This document shows positions 7,434 through 16,022 of a stretch of 64,000 nucleotides of DNA, piece after piece. The stretch is from PGYT01 sp963675055 (GTDB lineage Bacteria > Bacteroidota > Ignavibacteria > Ignavibacteriales > Melioribacteraceae), in assembly GCA_963675055.2 (NCBI GenBank), contig CAXXJE010000005.1, positions 124,001 to 188,000 on the forward strand, in the 5' to 3' direction. The first letter of the stretch is position 1, and each line of letters starts with the position of its first letter. The notes beneath the pieces are model-generated. The model ran no database searches, was not told where the DNA came from, and saw only the letters and a list, made by a program, of their open reading frames with translations. The translations under genes and the position numbers were made by a program.

Positions 7434-9100
7434 GGAATTCCGTAATACATATCAAATGAGTAAGAATGTTTATTGCCAAGTAAAAAATCGAGAGTACGTC
7501 CCTCCATTTCGTCACTTATATCACTGTATTTGTAATCCAGTTCAACAAAGAAATCGTGAATCGGTTCATACTTAATATTCAGTCCAATAATATTATCCGA
7601 TCTCATTTCACCATATAGAAATTCTTCAACTTTTGAATCATAAGCATAGTAGACATCTTCTAAGCCGCCCTTTCTTAAGTGCTCGTAATACAGTTTAGTT
7701 TTCACCCCTCTTATCGGTTGATAATCGAATTGAACCCGGAACTGATCTGCGTTTTGTCCGATCCAATGTCCGAGAGTATTGCCGAGATGTTTATAATTAG
7801 TAAGCTCCAGTTTATGCTCATATACCCACGGAGTCACTTTAGTATACTCAACAGTAAGGTCAAAATTATCATACAGCAAATCAACTTTCCTCCCACCCAG
7901 AGTGTACGCACACCATGTTTCATGGGAATTATTATTAACAAGTGCTCTTATGCTTGTCACATCTATAAAAGTACTAAAATAAAACTTATATGCTTGAGGA
8001 TACCTAAGAACAGCTTCAAAATGGAGTGCTCCATTACCGTCCTCAAATGCTCTTTTCCCTGTATCACGATCCATATATTTGAAGAAGTTATAAGGAATAA
8101 ACATTTCCATACGAATATCGCCTGCATATACAATTGAATTTCCGAAAGACAAATCAAGCCAATTGTATGGAGACATAGTCAGGAGATTACTAACAAAATA
8201 TTTTTTAACGAATACCTCATGCTGAAAATCCAGAGGTGAATTCTGATTTTGAATTATTGTCCTCGCCGAATCAATAATACCCGAATGTACAGCACCAAAA
8301 GCATAATAGAACCTGAACCAGTCAGTAGGTTTAAGTTCAAGATAAAAATGAGGAAATGAGGGTGCTTTATCGGATAGTATCACATTGCCGAAATATGAGT
8401 TTCCGAAAGTCAAATAATCTTTCCTGAGAGATACAGCGCCCCAACTCCAGTTGAAATTCAACTGGGCGCGCACATCACTGAACTCGATACCATTGGGAGC
8501 GGTTATTTCATCCCGTCCTCTTTTCGGAGTAAAATACTTTTCACGGTCCACATTATCTCCGAATTCGCCATTATCTGTCATGTGCAGACTACCGCCGAAC
8601 CAGTTATCGATAGTAAGATACGTTCGTAATCCAATTCTTCTGTTATGCCCTTTGAGTCCATCGGTATTTAAGATTCCGTAACCAAAAACCGGATTAATTT
8701 TAAATTGAAAAAGCGAGTCCTCATAGCTGAATAGTCTCAATCGTCTACCGTCATTAAACCACCTTGCACCGCTATCCTTAGTTAACCCACTGTGGACTAC
8801 CGATTGGTCTATCGACTGTCTTTCAACTTCGTAGCCGTACTCAGCCATATACCATTCGAGTTCTTCCTTATCAACACCTGATAGTTTTGTTTTGTGGTTC
8901 AATTCTATTTCAATAAGTTTACCGGCAATGTACCAGCGGGAATAAGGTTTCACTTCAGAATCGAGCAGAATAATACCTTTTATATTCATTCTATCCAAAA
9001 ACTGGTAGATGTCCAGTTTCACCGGTTCATAAACAGATTGAGCAAGTGAAAAGGATAAAGGAAAAAGGATAAAGGATAAATGTATAATGAATTTTTTCAT
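7430..9100 (-). CDS. Wzi-like outer-membrane capsule assembly protein
   Basis: This 556-residue protein starts with a clear signal peptide (MKKFIIHLSFILFPLSFSLA, cut before Q). It continues with VYEPVKLDIYQFLDRMNIKGII, the N-terminal helical region of Caps_assemb_Wzi proteins. The rest has alternating aromatic/hydrophilic strands (for example FKINPVFGYGIL, VELDYKYSDIS) expected of an 18-strand-type beta-barrel. Wzi acts at the outer membrane in attaching or organising capsule or exopolysaccharide. The ATG at 9100 follows a long repeat-bearing gap. Convergence with the ligase-like gene at 6222 suggests that both serve late steps of glycan export. Confidence 0.75.
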   Translation of the reverse strand: MKKFIIHLSFILFPLSFSLAQSVYEPVKLDIYQFLDRMNIKGIILLDSEVKPYSRWYIAGKLIEIELNHKTKLSGVDKEELEWYMAEYGYEVERQSIDQSVVHSGLTKDSGARWFNDGRRLRLFSYEDSLFQFKINPVFGYGILNTDGLKGHNRRIGLRTYLTIDNWFGGSLHMTDNGEFGDNVDREKYFTPKRGRDEITAPNGIEFSDVRAQLNFNWSWGAVSLRKDYLTFGNSYFGNVILSDKAPSFPHFYLELKPTDWFRFYYAFGAVHSGIIDSARTIIQNQNSPLDFQHEVFVKKYFVSNLLTMSPYNWLDLSFGNSIVYAGDIRMEMFIPYNFFKYMDRDTGKRAFEDGNGALHFEAVLRYPQAYKFYFSTFIDVTSIRALVNNNSHETWCAYTLGGRKVDLLYDNFDLTVEYTKVTPWVYEHKLELTNYKHLGNTLGHWIGQNADQFRVQFDYQPIRGVKTKLYYEHLRKGGLEDVYYAYDSKVEEFLYGEMRSDNIIGLNIKYEPIHDFFVELDYKYSDISDEMEGRTLDFLLGNKHSYSFDMYYGIP

Positions 9101-9892
9101 AATTGTTAAGATAAATAATTGAGTTAGAAGTAAGTGAATCTCAGTATACAGTTGGCAGTCTTCGGTATACAGTAAAGAGATCTTACTAACAGAATATATT
9201 AGGGTTATGGATCATGGAATTCAGAATCTTCCCAATTTCAAGGGAATCTGTGTCTAAGCCAGTAAACGTTTTCTTCTCGATATAGTTACAAGTATGAGTA
9301 TATTCCAACTAGACCTGAGTTTCGCTGTTGTCCATATCTACATCTGAAGTCTTGCTAATAAAATTAAATATTAACTGAGTTAAGAAAGAAATACTTTAAG
9401 TGCTAGCATGTATCAAGACTCTAGTTCAACAAATAGTCAATCCTACTTTTGTCTTGAAATCCCGATAAAATAATCGGGACAGGCGCCAGTGGCAAAAAAT
9501 CAAGACTGCAAAGAAATGACTAAAATATTTCTCATTATGCTAAAGAAAAGTAAAGTCATATTAAAACGGAAATATACTTTCCTTTTTTACGATTCATTCG
9601 AAATATTTTCGAGCGTCATTTCTTTAAGGTCGGAGGAGAAATAAAATCATTATAAAGATTCGCGAGTTTGACTGCTTTCTGGTAGACTATAAGATCTTTG
9701 AAGTCTGACATTTTTAGAACCAGTTGGATTAGAAAAAAAAGTTAATAGCTAATGTTTAGTTACCGGGCATCAGTCTACTGTCTGCTTAGACCTAAGAATT
9801 TGACTATACTCACTTCGTAATTTTCTATTTTTGTTTTGACTGGCGACTTTCAACTGCCGACACGCCTAGCAATATGGTGGGCAAGCTGGTCT
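9101..9892. other. Gap of about 790 bp with a gene remnant and small hairpins
   Basis: Only a decayed four-helix-bundle start (9616-9711) is recognisable. A perfect hairpin TCCCGAT-AAAATA-ATCGGGA lies at 9460-9479, followed by GACAGGCGCC. The part near 9133-9170 repeats CAGTATACAG/CGGTATACAG. The rest is A+T-rich and shows nothing I can name. It contains the upstream region of the Wzi-like gene and the downstream region of the sugar transferase gene. Confidence 0.5.
9616..9711 (-). pseudogene. Truncated four-helix-bundle protein (23S intervening-sequence type), N-terminal remnant
   Basis: The frame begins MSDFKDLIVYQKAVKLA, which matches the start of four-helix-bundle/IVP proteins (typically xxFxxLxVWQKAxxLAxxIY, about 120 residues). 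It stops after 31 residues, and the following sequence in all frames does not continue the family. It is therefore a decayed remnant rather than a gene. A comparable remnant from a different member lies at 57022-57129. Confidence 0.55.
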
Positions 9893-11848
9893 TTAGCCAC
9901 TTCTGGCTTTTTTAATGAGTATGTTGTACCAGGCACGAAAGAAGTATTTAATGTCAGTTATAAATGGAGAATTATCATATTCATTCAGGTACTTCTCCTC
10001 TGCCTGAAAAAATTCCACTTTGGTTTTCGGAAGGTGCACATAATAAGGTGGAATTAATCCCGGTTTATAATTCAGTCTCCGAACTCTTAATTCATCCGGA
10101 TACGTAAATAATTTATGCTCGCTGAGCGGCCGTATTCCGACAAGCTTTAACTCACCTTTAATATAATTTATCAACATCGGAAGCTCATCTATCCACAGCT
10201 TCCGCATAAATCTACCCCAAAAAGTCACTCTAAAATCATTGACTGCTTTATCTCCGTCAATTGTACCAAAGATATCATAAACAAGCTTCTGGATATATTC
10301 TGAATAAGGGTGCATTGTTCGCAGTTTATATACTTTGATCAATTTTCCGTTTAATCCAATTCTTTTCATTTTAAATAACGGACCATAAGAAGGCGATGAA
10401 TCGGTAGAAGGCATTCGTTTTTTAGTCGCTATAAAATAAAGAAAATGTTCGTACTCCTTAATATTTAGGATATCAAATCCGCAGAAATACAGACGCCCGA
10501 GTCCTTCGGCCATCGATAACGCACGATTACGTCCCTGCGAAATAAAAAAGTATATTTTCTTTAAGAATGGAAGTTTTGGAGTGACTCGTCTCCAGAGAAT
10601 ATCGACAAAATATAAAAACCTGGCAAGATAAAACGGGTATGTGCACTCAAATCTATGTCTTCTCAGTTTATTCGTTTCAAACTTACCGATAAAGATACCA
10701 CCTTCAATTAAACAACTGCTAACAGTTATTAGATAATTATTAATTCTCCTGATATCGTTTAACTCATGAAGATTCATGTAGAATTGAAGATAATTTTTCG
10801 GTAGAACCTCAGTATTGTAGATATCAGCAGATCGAAGAATTACAGACTTTGATAAATTAAAATTGTCCAGTAAAATAAATTTTTCTAGAAACTGTTTTAT
10901 CGGTTCAAGATTTTTCAAATAAATATATTCGATTTGTGTTTTTAATGATGCATTTTGTTGATCATCATAGCTAGCTGAATTATCATTAATATCATATAGT
11001 CTATTATCACTTATCTTTTGTGAGATCACCTCAGTTTCATCCGAGATTTCTGTCGCGCCTAAAACCCTTATATTAACTTCATCGTAATTGAGTTTCTTTA
11101 TTTGAATATAATAGATTGAAACAAATGTCAGATTCCAGAAGGAGTAAAGCAATAGTTTTGTGATAAAAAGTACTTTAATTGAAGCATCCAAATGCGTGAG
11201 GAATAATAGCGCCGAAAGGATGAAGAGAAAGGTTAAAAGTGATTTAAATAGATTCCAAAAGATTCTAAGAAATCTTTTATCTTCAAAGCTTTCAAATTCA
11301 TGGTTAACAAAACCCGTAATAGTCCATACTGCAAATATGCCTGCCAGAAGCCAGATTACCTGACTCAAATCATACTCTGCCAGCGGAATGTTTTTAAGCG
11401 AAAATAAAACTACCCAGAACAAGATGGCGAATTTCGTTATAAAAATAGTGATTGAGAAATTGTAACTAACATTTAGATCTATCTTTTTTTGGTTTCTGTT
11501 TCGAAAGTATATAGATACGAGTTCAAATATGAATCCAAGCGAAAGCGAACCTGCGAGTAAAAGTCTTGACAATGTTAAAACCGAAATAAAATTCACAGTT
11601 AACGTCATCAGACCGAGATTAAATAAGAATGCTTTAAAGAATATCTTTAATTCAGATAAATAGTTATAATCTGAGCCCTTTTTATATTTACCTGCAACCA
11701 GCGAACAAATAAAAGTCGAGAGCATATAGAACATAATGAAATTGTAATCTTTTGCATTCAACGAAAGATTGCCATATTTTATTATATAAATAATAATAAA
11801 AGAGGCTAAATAAAGAATTTCATTCAGTATTATATATGATTTCTTCAT
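9893..11848 (-). CDS. Membrane-anchored polyprenyl-phosphate sugar-1-phosphate transferase
   Basis: This 651-residue protein probably starts glycan repeat-unit synthesis by moving a sugar-1-phosphate from a nucleotide sugar to undecaprenyl phosphate. The N-terminal third has several membrane segments. The C-terminal bacterial sugar transferase domain (about 495-651) shows KRIGLNGKLIKVYKLRTM, WIDELPMLINYIKGELKLVG with IRP, and KPGLIPP. The membrane hairpin that normally precedes this domain is replaced by SMAEGLGRLYFCGFDI and SPSYGPLFKMKRIG, a form I recognise from Bacteroidota sugar transferases. The middle region (about 260-430) is not the usual CoA-binding-like domain and is unrecognised. 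The gene would be last in the minus-strand run that starts near 58909. Confidence 0.8.
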   Translation of the reverse strand: MKKSYIILNEILYLASFIIIYIIKYGNLSLNAKDYNFIMFYMLSTFICSLVAGKYKKGSDYNYLSELKIFFKAFLFNLGLMTLTVNFISVLTLSRLLLAGSLSLGFIFELVSIYFRNRNQKKIDLNVSYNFSITIFITKFAILFWVVLFSLKNIPLAEYDLSQVIWLLAGIFAVWTITGFVNHEFESFEDKRFLRIFWNLFKSLLTFLFILSALLFLTHLDASIKVLFITKLLLYSFWNLTFVSIYYIQIKKLNYDEVNIRVLGATEISDETEVISQKISDNRLYDINDNSASYDDQQNASLKTQIEYIYLKNLEPIKQFLEKFILLDNFNLSKSVILRSADIYNTEVLPKNYLQFYMNLHELNDIRRINNYLITVSSCLIEGGIFIGKFETNKLRRHRFECTYPFYLARFLYFVDILWRRVTPKLPFLKKIYFFISQGRNRALSMAEGLGRLYFCGFDILNIKEYEHFLYFIATKKRMPSTDSSPSYGPLFKMKRIGLNGKLIKVYKLRTMHPYSEYIQKLVYDIFGTIDGDKAVNDFRVTFWGRFMRKLWIDELPMLINYIKGELKLVGIRPLSEHKLFTYPDELRVRRLNYKPGLIPPYYVHLPKTKVEFFQAEEKYLNEYDNSPFITDIKYFFRAWYNILIKKARSG

Positions 11849-11959
11849 TGTCTCAACTAATAGCTAGATAGGATTGTTGTAACAAATCTATTAAACAATA
11901 TAATTCGTAAGAGTTATACTCTCCACACAACTTTAAAAGCGTTCAGAAATGATAATTAT

Positions 11960-12832
11960 CTAACGGAGATACTTATTTATTGCTCCCACAGTTTCATCAA
12001 TATGATTCTTCTTCGACATGCCAACGACAACTGATTTAACATTGGGTATATCAGACAAATACTTATAGGCCTCGTCTGGTTTCAATGCCCCACCAGCAAG
12101 AGTATTCATAGCAGAAAAGTTCATCCCTGGTCTGCTGACAGATTCGACGGCAGCATTCAGAGAAGGATTCACAAAAAATCCTATTTTATTAAGTGAGGCC
12201 ATTACAGTATAATCGCTCCATCCCCTGCCATCCACAATTTCCCTGAAATTCTGTACATTCTTTGTAATAAATCCAGCCGGAACATTATATTTTTTTTCGA
12301 CATGTTCTTTAAAAGTCTCCAACAGTTCAACTGTACCCAAACCGAGAGCTAAATCAGTCAACGAATCATGGATGAATATGCCGCCAATATTCATACCGGT
12401 AAAAGGAAGGTATTCTATATCTATCAGAAGTTCCACAATTTTATTAACATCTTTACCTAAAATGCCTTTAGATCCGCCAAGCAGCAGCGAGAATTTTTGT
12501 GATAAATTTGCGCTGCCGAGAACATCCATTAATACATTTGCTAGACCTTTTTCGTTAGCCTGACGAACATATTTAGCAATGTAAGGCAGCAGCGGGTATA
12601 TTTTCATGTCGGAAAGTTTGGCATCATTTTTAATTATATCTATTACAGTTGAAGCTCTCGGGTGCGTTGACATCATCATCGCATTAACACCTCTTTCTCT
12701 CGAGTAAGACAGGACATCGGAAATCAGATTTCTATCTTCAAATTTCAACTCTTTCTGATTGCCTTTTTCCTGCGACAAATGATCAACGCCAAATAAGGGA
12801 TTATGCCCCAATATTATTTTTTCATAGTTCAT
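11960..12832 (-). CDS. Uncharacterised TIM-barrel-like protein, distant aldo/keto reductase resemblance
   Basis: This 290-residue soluble protein has no signal peptide. It begins YEKIILGHNPLFGVDH, and an alternating strand/helix pattern suggests a TIM barrel. The C-terminal SDIPNVKSVVVGMSKKNHID followed by ETV resembles the NADPH-binding end of aldo/keto reductases. The classical catalytic tetrad is not evident: no clear D...Y...K...H set is seen. The ATG at 12832 is used; a GTG three codons upstream is an alternative. It lies between the sugar transferase and a Gfo/Idh oxidoreductase, so a role in making a nucleotide sugar is plausible but unproven. Confidence 0.5.
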   Translation of the reverse strand: MNYEKIILGHNPLFGVDHLSQEKGNQKELKFEDRNLISDVLSYSRERGVNAMMMSTHPRASTVIDIIKNDAKLSDMKIYPLLPYIAKYVRQANEKGLANVLMDVLGSANLSQKFSLLLGGSKGILGKDVNKIVELLIDIEYLPFTGMNIGGIFIHDSLTDLALGLGTVELLETFKEHVEKKYNVPAGFITKNVQNFREIVDGRGWSDYTVMASLNKIGFFVNPSLNAAVESVSRPGMNFSAMNTLAGGALKPDEAYKYLSDIPNVKSVVVGMSKKNHIDETVGAINKYLR

Positions 12833-12887
12833 TTTATTCACTTTTCAATTTGATGGTTTATATGTAATTAATTCCGCTGAACAAACG

Positions 12888-13961
12888 CTAATTTTTCAAC
12901 TGATCAATCTCAATAGGCAATAGATTCTGATCAGAGGAAAGATAACCGGCATCTACAATCTGTTGTACGTGATATGCCTGTATAATATCCGGCATCGGCA
13001 TTGTGCCGTTAACGATAGAATTTACGAAATGGAGATTCTGGAATGTAAATTTTGGAGTACCTATATCGACAGGAACAGGAGTAAAGAGTTCATTTGCCGT
13101 CAGTACGGTTTTGCCTGCCGGCCAGCCTCCCGCCGGTTTATCAAGAAAGAGAACAATAGTATCTTCGGTGACAATGAGCGTACCGTTATCACCGAGGATA
13201 TCGATTTTAACATCGATTTTTCTTTTAAATCTCACACTCCATGATGCATCAAGAACAGAATCTATACCGTTTTCATGAGCCAGCATCAGATGAGCAAAAT
13301 CATCAATCCCTTCGGAGTATACTGATTTTACTTTTCCCGACACGGTTAGAACATTTCCAAAATACCATGTTAAAAGATCGATTACGTGAGATCCCAATCC
13401 AATCAGAACACCTCCGCCGGATAATTTTGGATCGTATCTCCAACCTTTACCTTTTTTAAAAAGCTGTGAGATATAGATGTTGGAATTCACCCTTTGGATA
13501 TTTCCCAAACAACCGGTATCTAATATTTCTTTTCCCTTAACGAAACTATCGAGGAAACGATAAACATAACCTATCATATTTTGAATTTTTGATTCATTCA
13601 AACTCTCGATTAAAGGCAAAGCTTCCTTTGCATTAATTGAAAGAGGTTTTTCTAAAAGAAATGGTATTTTGTTTTCAGAGCATAACAAGCTCAGTTCGAT
13701 GTGCGAGTTAACCGGGCTAGATATGAGAACTGCGTCCAACTCTTCAGTGTTAATCATTTCTGCAGCATCTTTATAAACTTTAATTGACTTATTTATATCG
13801 CCCAGTATTTTCGCCGGAAATTTTGAAGGATCAGTTACGGCGACAAGCCGGCTATGATCTAAACTGTTGAATACTGCTGAATGCATTAATCCCATTCGAC
13901 CCAATCCTATAACTCCAATTTTCAACATAGGTTTAATATTTTGTTTTAAGTTATCATTCAT
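12888..13961 (-). CDS. Gfo/Idh/MocA family oxidoreductase
   Basis: This 357-residue NAD(P)-dependent dehydrogenase acts on a sugar or nucleotide sugar. The dinucleotide-binding GLGRMG is at residues 19-24. The family lysine motif EKPLS is at about 104-108. A GGGVLIGLGSHVIDLLTW segment in the C-terminal domain carries the catalytic histidine region. The start is the ATG at 13961; an ATG 11 codons later is also possible. It may work with the TIM-barrel protein downstream. The substrate cannot be told from sequence. Confidence 0.82.
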   Translation of the reverse strand: MNDNLKQNIKPMLKIGVIGLGRMGLMHSAVFNSLDHSRLVAVTDPSKFPAKILGDINKSIKVYKDAAEMINTEELDAVLISSPVNSHIELSLLCSENKIPFLLEKPLSINAKEALPLIESLNESKIQNMIGYVYRFLDSFVKGKEILDTGCLGNIQRVNSNIYISQLFKKGKGWRYDPKLSGGGVLIGLGSHVIDLLTWYFGNVLTVSGKVKSVYSEGIDDFAHLMLAHENGIDSVLDASWSVRFKRKIDVKIDILGDNGTLIVTEDTIVLFLDKPAGGWPAGKTVLTANELFTPVPVDIGTPKFTFQNLHFVNSIVNGTMPMPDIIQAYHVQQIVDAGYLSSDQNLLPIEIDQLKN

Positions 13962-14034
13962 AATAATTCTCGATTCGCATTAAAATTCCTTTATTGTTAT
14001 ATAGAAAATAAAATATATGCAATTACAAATTAAA

Positions 14035-14790
14035 TTATAGCGGCTGTTTTTCTTTCGTCATTTTCTTTTTTATTGCCTTAAACAATATTTTGGTAATAAA
14101 TTTTACTATTGCTTTTGTTCTATAGACCGGCTGTTGAAGTAAATAATATAACCAACTGAGCCCGGCTTTCTTTACCCACTGGGGTCTTAATTTAATATTA
14201 CCGGCAAAAACGTCAAATACAGCACCGACACCGATCAACAAGCTGTTAGGAAGTAGATTACTATAATAGTACATAATTAAATCCTGTTTGACACCTCCCA
14301 TACCGATCCAAACAATGTTCGGTTTTAATTTATTTATTTCAACAAAATCCTTTTCCAGTTTTTTATTTCTTTCTAACTCATCAAAACCAACAAATGGCGG
14401 AGATTTATAACCCAGTATTTTTGCTTCGGGCCATTTTTCATTGATCTGGTTCTCAATTTTTTTTAATGTCTCATCATTAGAACCGTAGAAATAATGAGTT
14501 AAATCAGTTTTCAGTGTTTCTTCAAGCAACCAGGCCGGATCGAGCGTGGTTGTATTTTTAAATCCTTTATACTTCAAAATCAGTTTTATATAGGGAGAAT
14601 GCATAGGATTCAAAAAAGAAGCATTAATAGTTTTTAACAGTTCTTCATTTGTATAGCATTCAAAAAAATCCTTAAGACCAAGCACGCAGATATAACCGCT
14701 ACTTTCAAAGTGGTATTTTTTTATTTTTTCAAGGGTACCCTGATTGCCGGTAAGATCGATTCGTGCTCCAACAATTTGCATACTATTCAT
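14035..14790 (-). CDS. WecG/TagA/CpsF family glycosyltransferase (GT26)
   Basis: This 251-residue protein matches the WecG/TagA family, which adds the second sugar (often N-acetyl-mannosamine or its uronate) to a polyprenyl-linked first sugar on the cytoplasmic face. Family features visible are HYFYGSNDETLKKIE, ILGYKSPPF and KPNIVWIGMGGVKQD, then GVGAVFDVFAGNIK with RPQWVKKAGLSWLY. The usual Asp-Gly of the active site is Asp-Pro here (D84). A basic tail (residues 220-250) fits peripheral membrane binding. The ATG at 14790 has GAGAAA upstream. A partner for the initiating transferase at 9893 is a natural inference. Confidence 0.82.
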   Translation of the reverse strand: MNSMQIVGARIDLTGNQGTLEKIKKYHFESSGYICVLGLKDFFECYTNEELLKTINASFLNPMHSPYIKLILKYKGFKNTTTLDPAWLLEETLKTDLTHYFYGSNDETLKKIENQINEKWPEAKILGYKSPPFVGFDELERNKKLEKDFVEINKLKPNIVWIGMGGVKQDLIMYYYSNLLPNSLLIGVGAVFDVFAGNIKLRPQWVKKAGLSWLYYLLQQPVYRTKAIVKFITKILFKAIKKKMTKEKQPL

Positions 14791-14817
14791 TATTTCTCAG
14801 ATTAGACTAATAATTAT

Positions 14818-16020
14818 TTAAGATGAAAAATTCCTGTAAATGGATTGTAATTTATTTTCTTCAATTTCCCAATTATATTTTTCGTGAGCTAATTTCAGAG
14901 CAGTAACACTATACTCTTTATAGCGATCATCTTTGATAATTGATTTAATAGCTTTATTTATGGATTCAATACTGGAGATATCAAAAGTCTCCCCAATCTG
15001 TCCGGAGCCGTTATCATAAATCAATCGATTAAGATTTTCGTAATCCGTACAAATGAAAGGCAATCCAGCCATCATAAATTCGGAGACCTTGTTAAGAGCG
15101 GATAATTGATTGTTTATGGCCTTACCATCTAGAGGAATAACTCCAAAGTCGGCAGAAGAAATGAATTCGAATAAATGTTCATTAGATATAGGAGGGAGAA
15201 TAAAAACCCTTCCGGCAAGTCCGAGTTCGTTCAACAGATTATCAAGTTCGCTTTTTATACTTTTATTCATAAAACTAATTATAACAAAATACAAATGATC
15301 TATATCCTTCATGGCGTGAAAAACCTTATCCATTCTTCTGCCGCCACCGAGATAAACACCGCCAGAATAGAACATTATAGGCCAGTCGTTTTCAATATTA
15401 AGAACTTCCCGCAGTTTGTTATTACTGGGGTCAACCTTTTTCAGAGGCATATAATTGTTAATCACGTACGGTTTACGAGTCCGGTACTTCAGTTTAATAA
15501 ATTCTGCCCTTTCTTCGGAAGCCTGTATAAATGCATGGCATCTAAGTAAAACGAACTTTTCAATCAGAACATTAATTTTCTCCTTCGTTCGTAAATACAA
15601 AGTATATTCATCATATTTTTCAGAATGAAGTTCATGGGCGTCATAGACAAATTTAGATCTGAAAATAACCGAAGCGATGAAAGACATAAGAATAAATTTT
15701 AGATTATGAGCGTGATAAACATCAGCTTTATGAAACAATATCCACAAATTTATTCTGGCTAAAATAGTGACAGCTTTCAGGTATTTAAGAAAAATGTTAA
15801 TCCTGCTTCCATCATTGTATCTGTTGTCAAATCCATATATATGATAAATAATATTTCCGTCCCTGTTTACCTTATCATACTTTTCGGAAGTATTAAACAT
15901 ATGCAAATGAACAAGGTAACCAAGTTTGGATATTGCCTTTGCTTCTTTGACGACTCTTGCGTCAAATCTTACATCGGTAAATTCGGCCATAATTACTTTT
16001 TTCTGAATTTTATCTCGCAT
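14818..16020 (-). CDS. Glycosyltransferase, GT4-like
   Basis: This 400-residue GT-B enzyme has VYHAHNLKFIL and FVYDAHELHSEKYD in the N-terminal half, and the E-x7-E-like donor-binding segment SALNKVSEFMMAGLPFICTD in the C-terminal half, as in family 4 retaining transferases. The frame extends 21 codons further upstream into the preceding gene. The ATG at 16020 starts 2 nt after that gene's stop and gives a normal N-terminus (KKVIMAEFTDVRFDARV), so it was chosen. The donor and acceptor sugars are unknown. The tight spacing with the dehydrogenase gene upstream indicates one transcript. Confidence 0.8.
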   Translation of the reverse strand: MRDKIQKKVIMAEFTDVRFDARVVKEAKAISKLGYLVHLHMFNTSEKYDKVNRDGNIIYHIYGFDNRYNDGSRINIFLKYLKAVTILARINLWILFHKADVYHAHNLKFILMSFIASVIFRSKFVYDAHELHSEKYDEYTLYLRTKEKINVLIEKFVLLRCHAFIQASEERAEFIKLKYRTRKPYVINNYMPLKKVDPSNNKLREVLNIENDWPIMFYSGGVYLGGGRRMDKVFHAMKDIDHLYFVIISFMNKSIKSELDNLLNELGLAGRVFILPPISNEHLFEFISSADFGVIPLDGKAINNQLSALNKVSEFMMAGLPFICTDYENLNRLIYDNGSGQIGETFDISSIESINKAIKSIIKDDRYKEYSVTALKLAHEKYNWEIEENKLQSIYRNFSS

Positions 16021-16022
16021 TT

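Noticed and set aside
13116..13141. GC-rich PAGGWPAG segment in the Gfo/Idh gene as a possible palindrome insertion
   Set aside because: Homologous enzymes, as far as I recall, have a similar-length loop here (a P-x-x-G-x-x-A-G pattern), so no insertion is needed to explain it.
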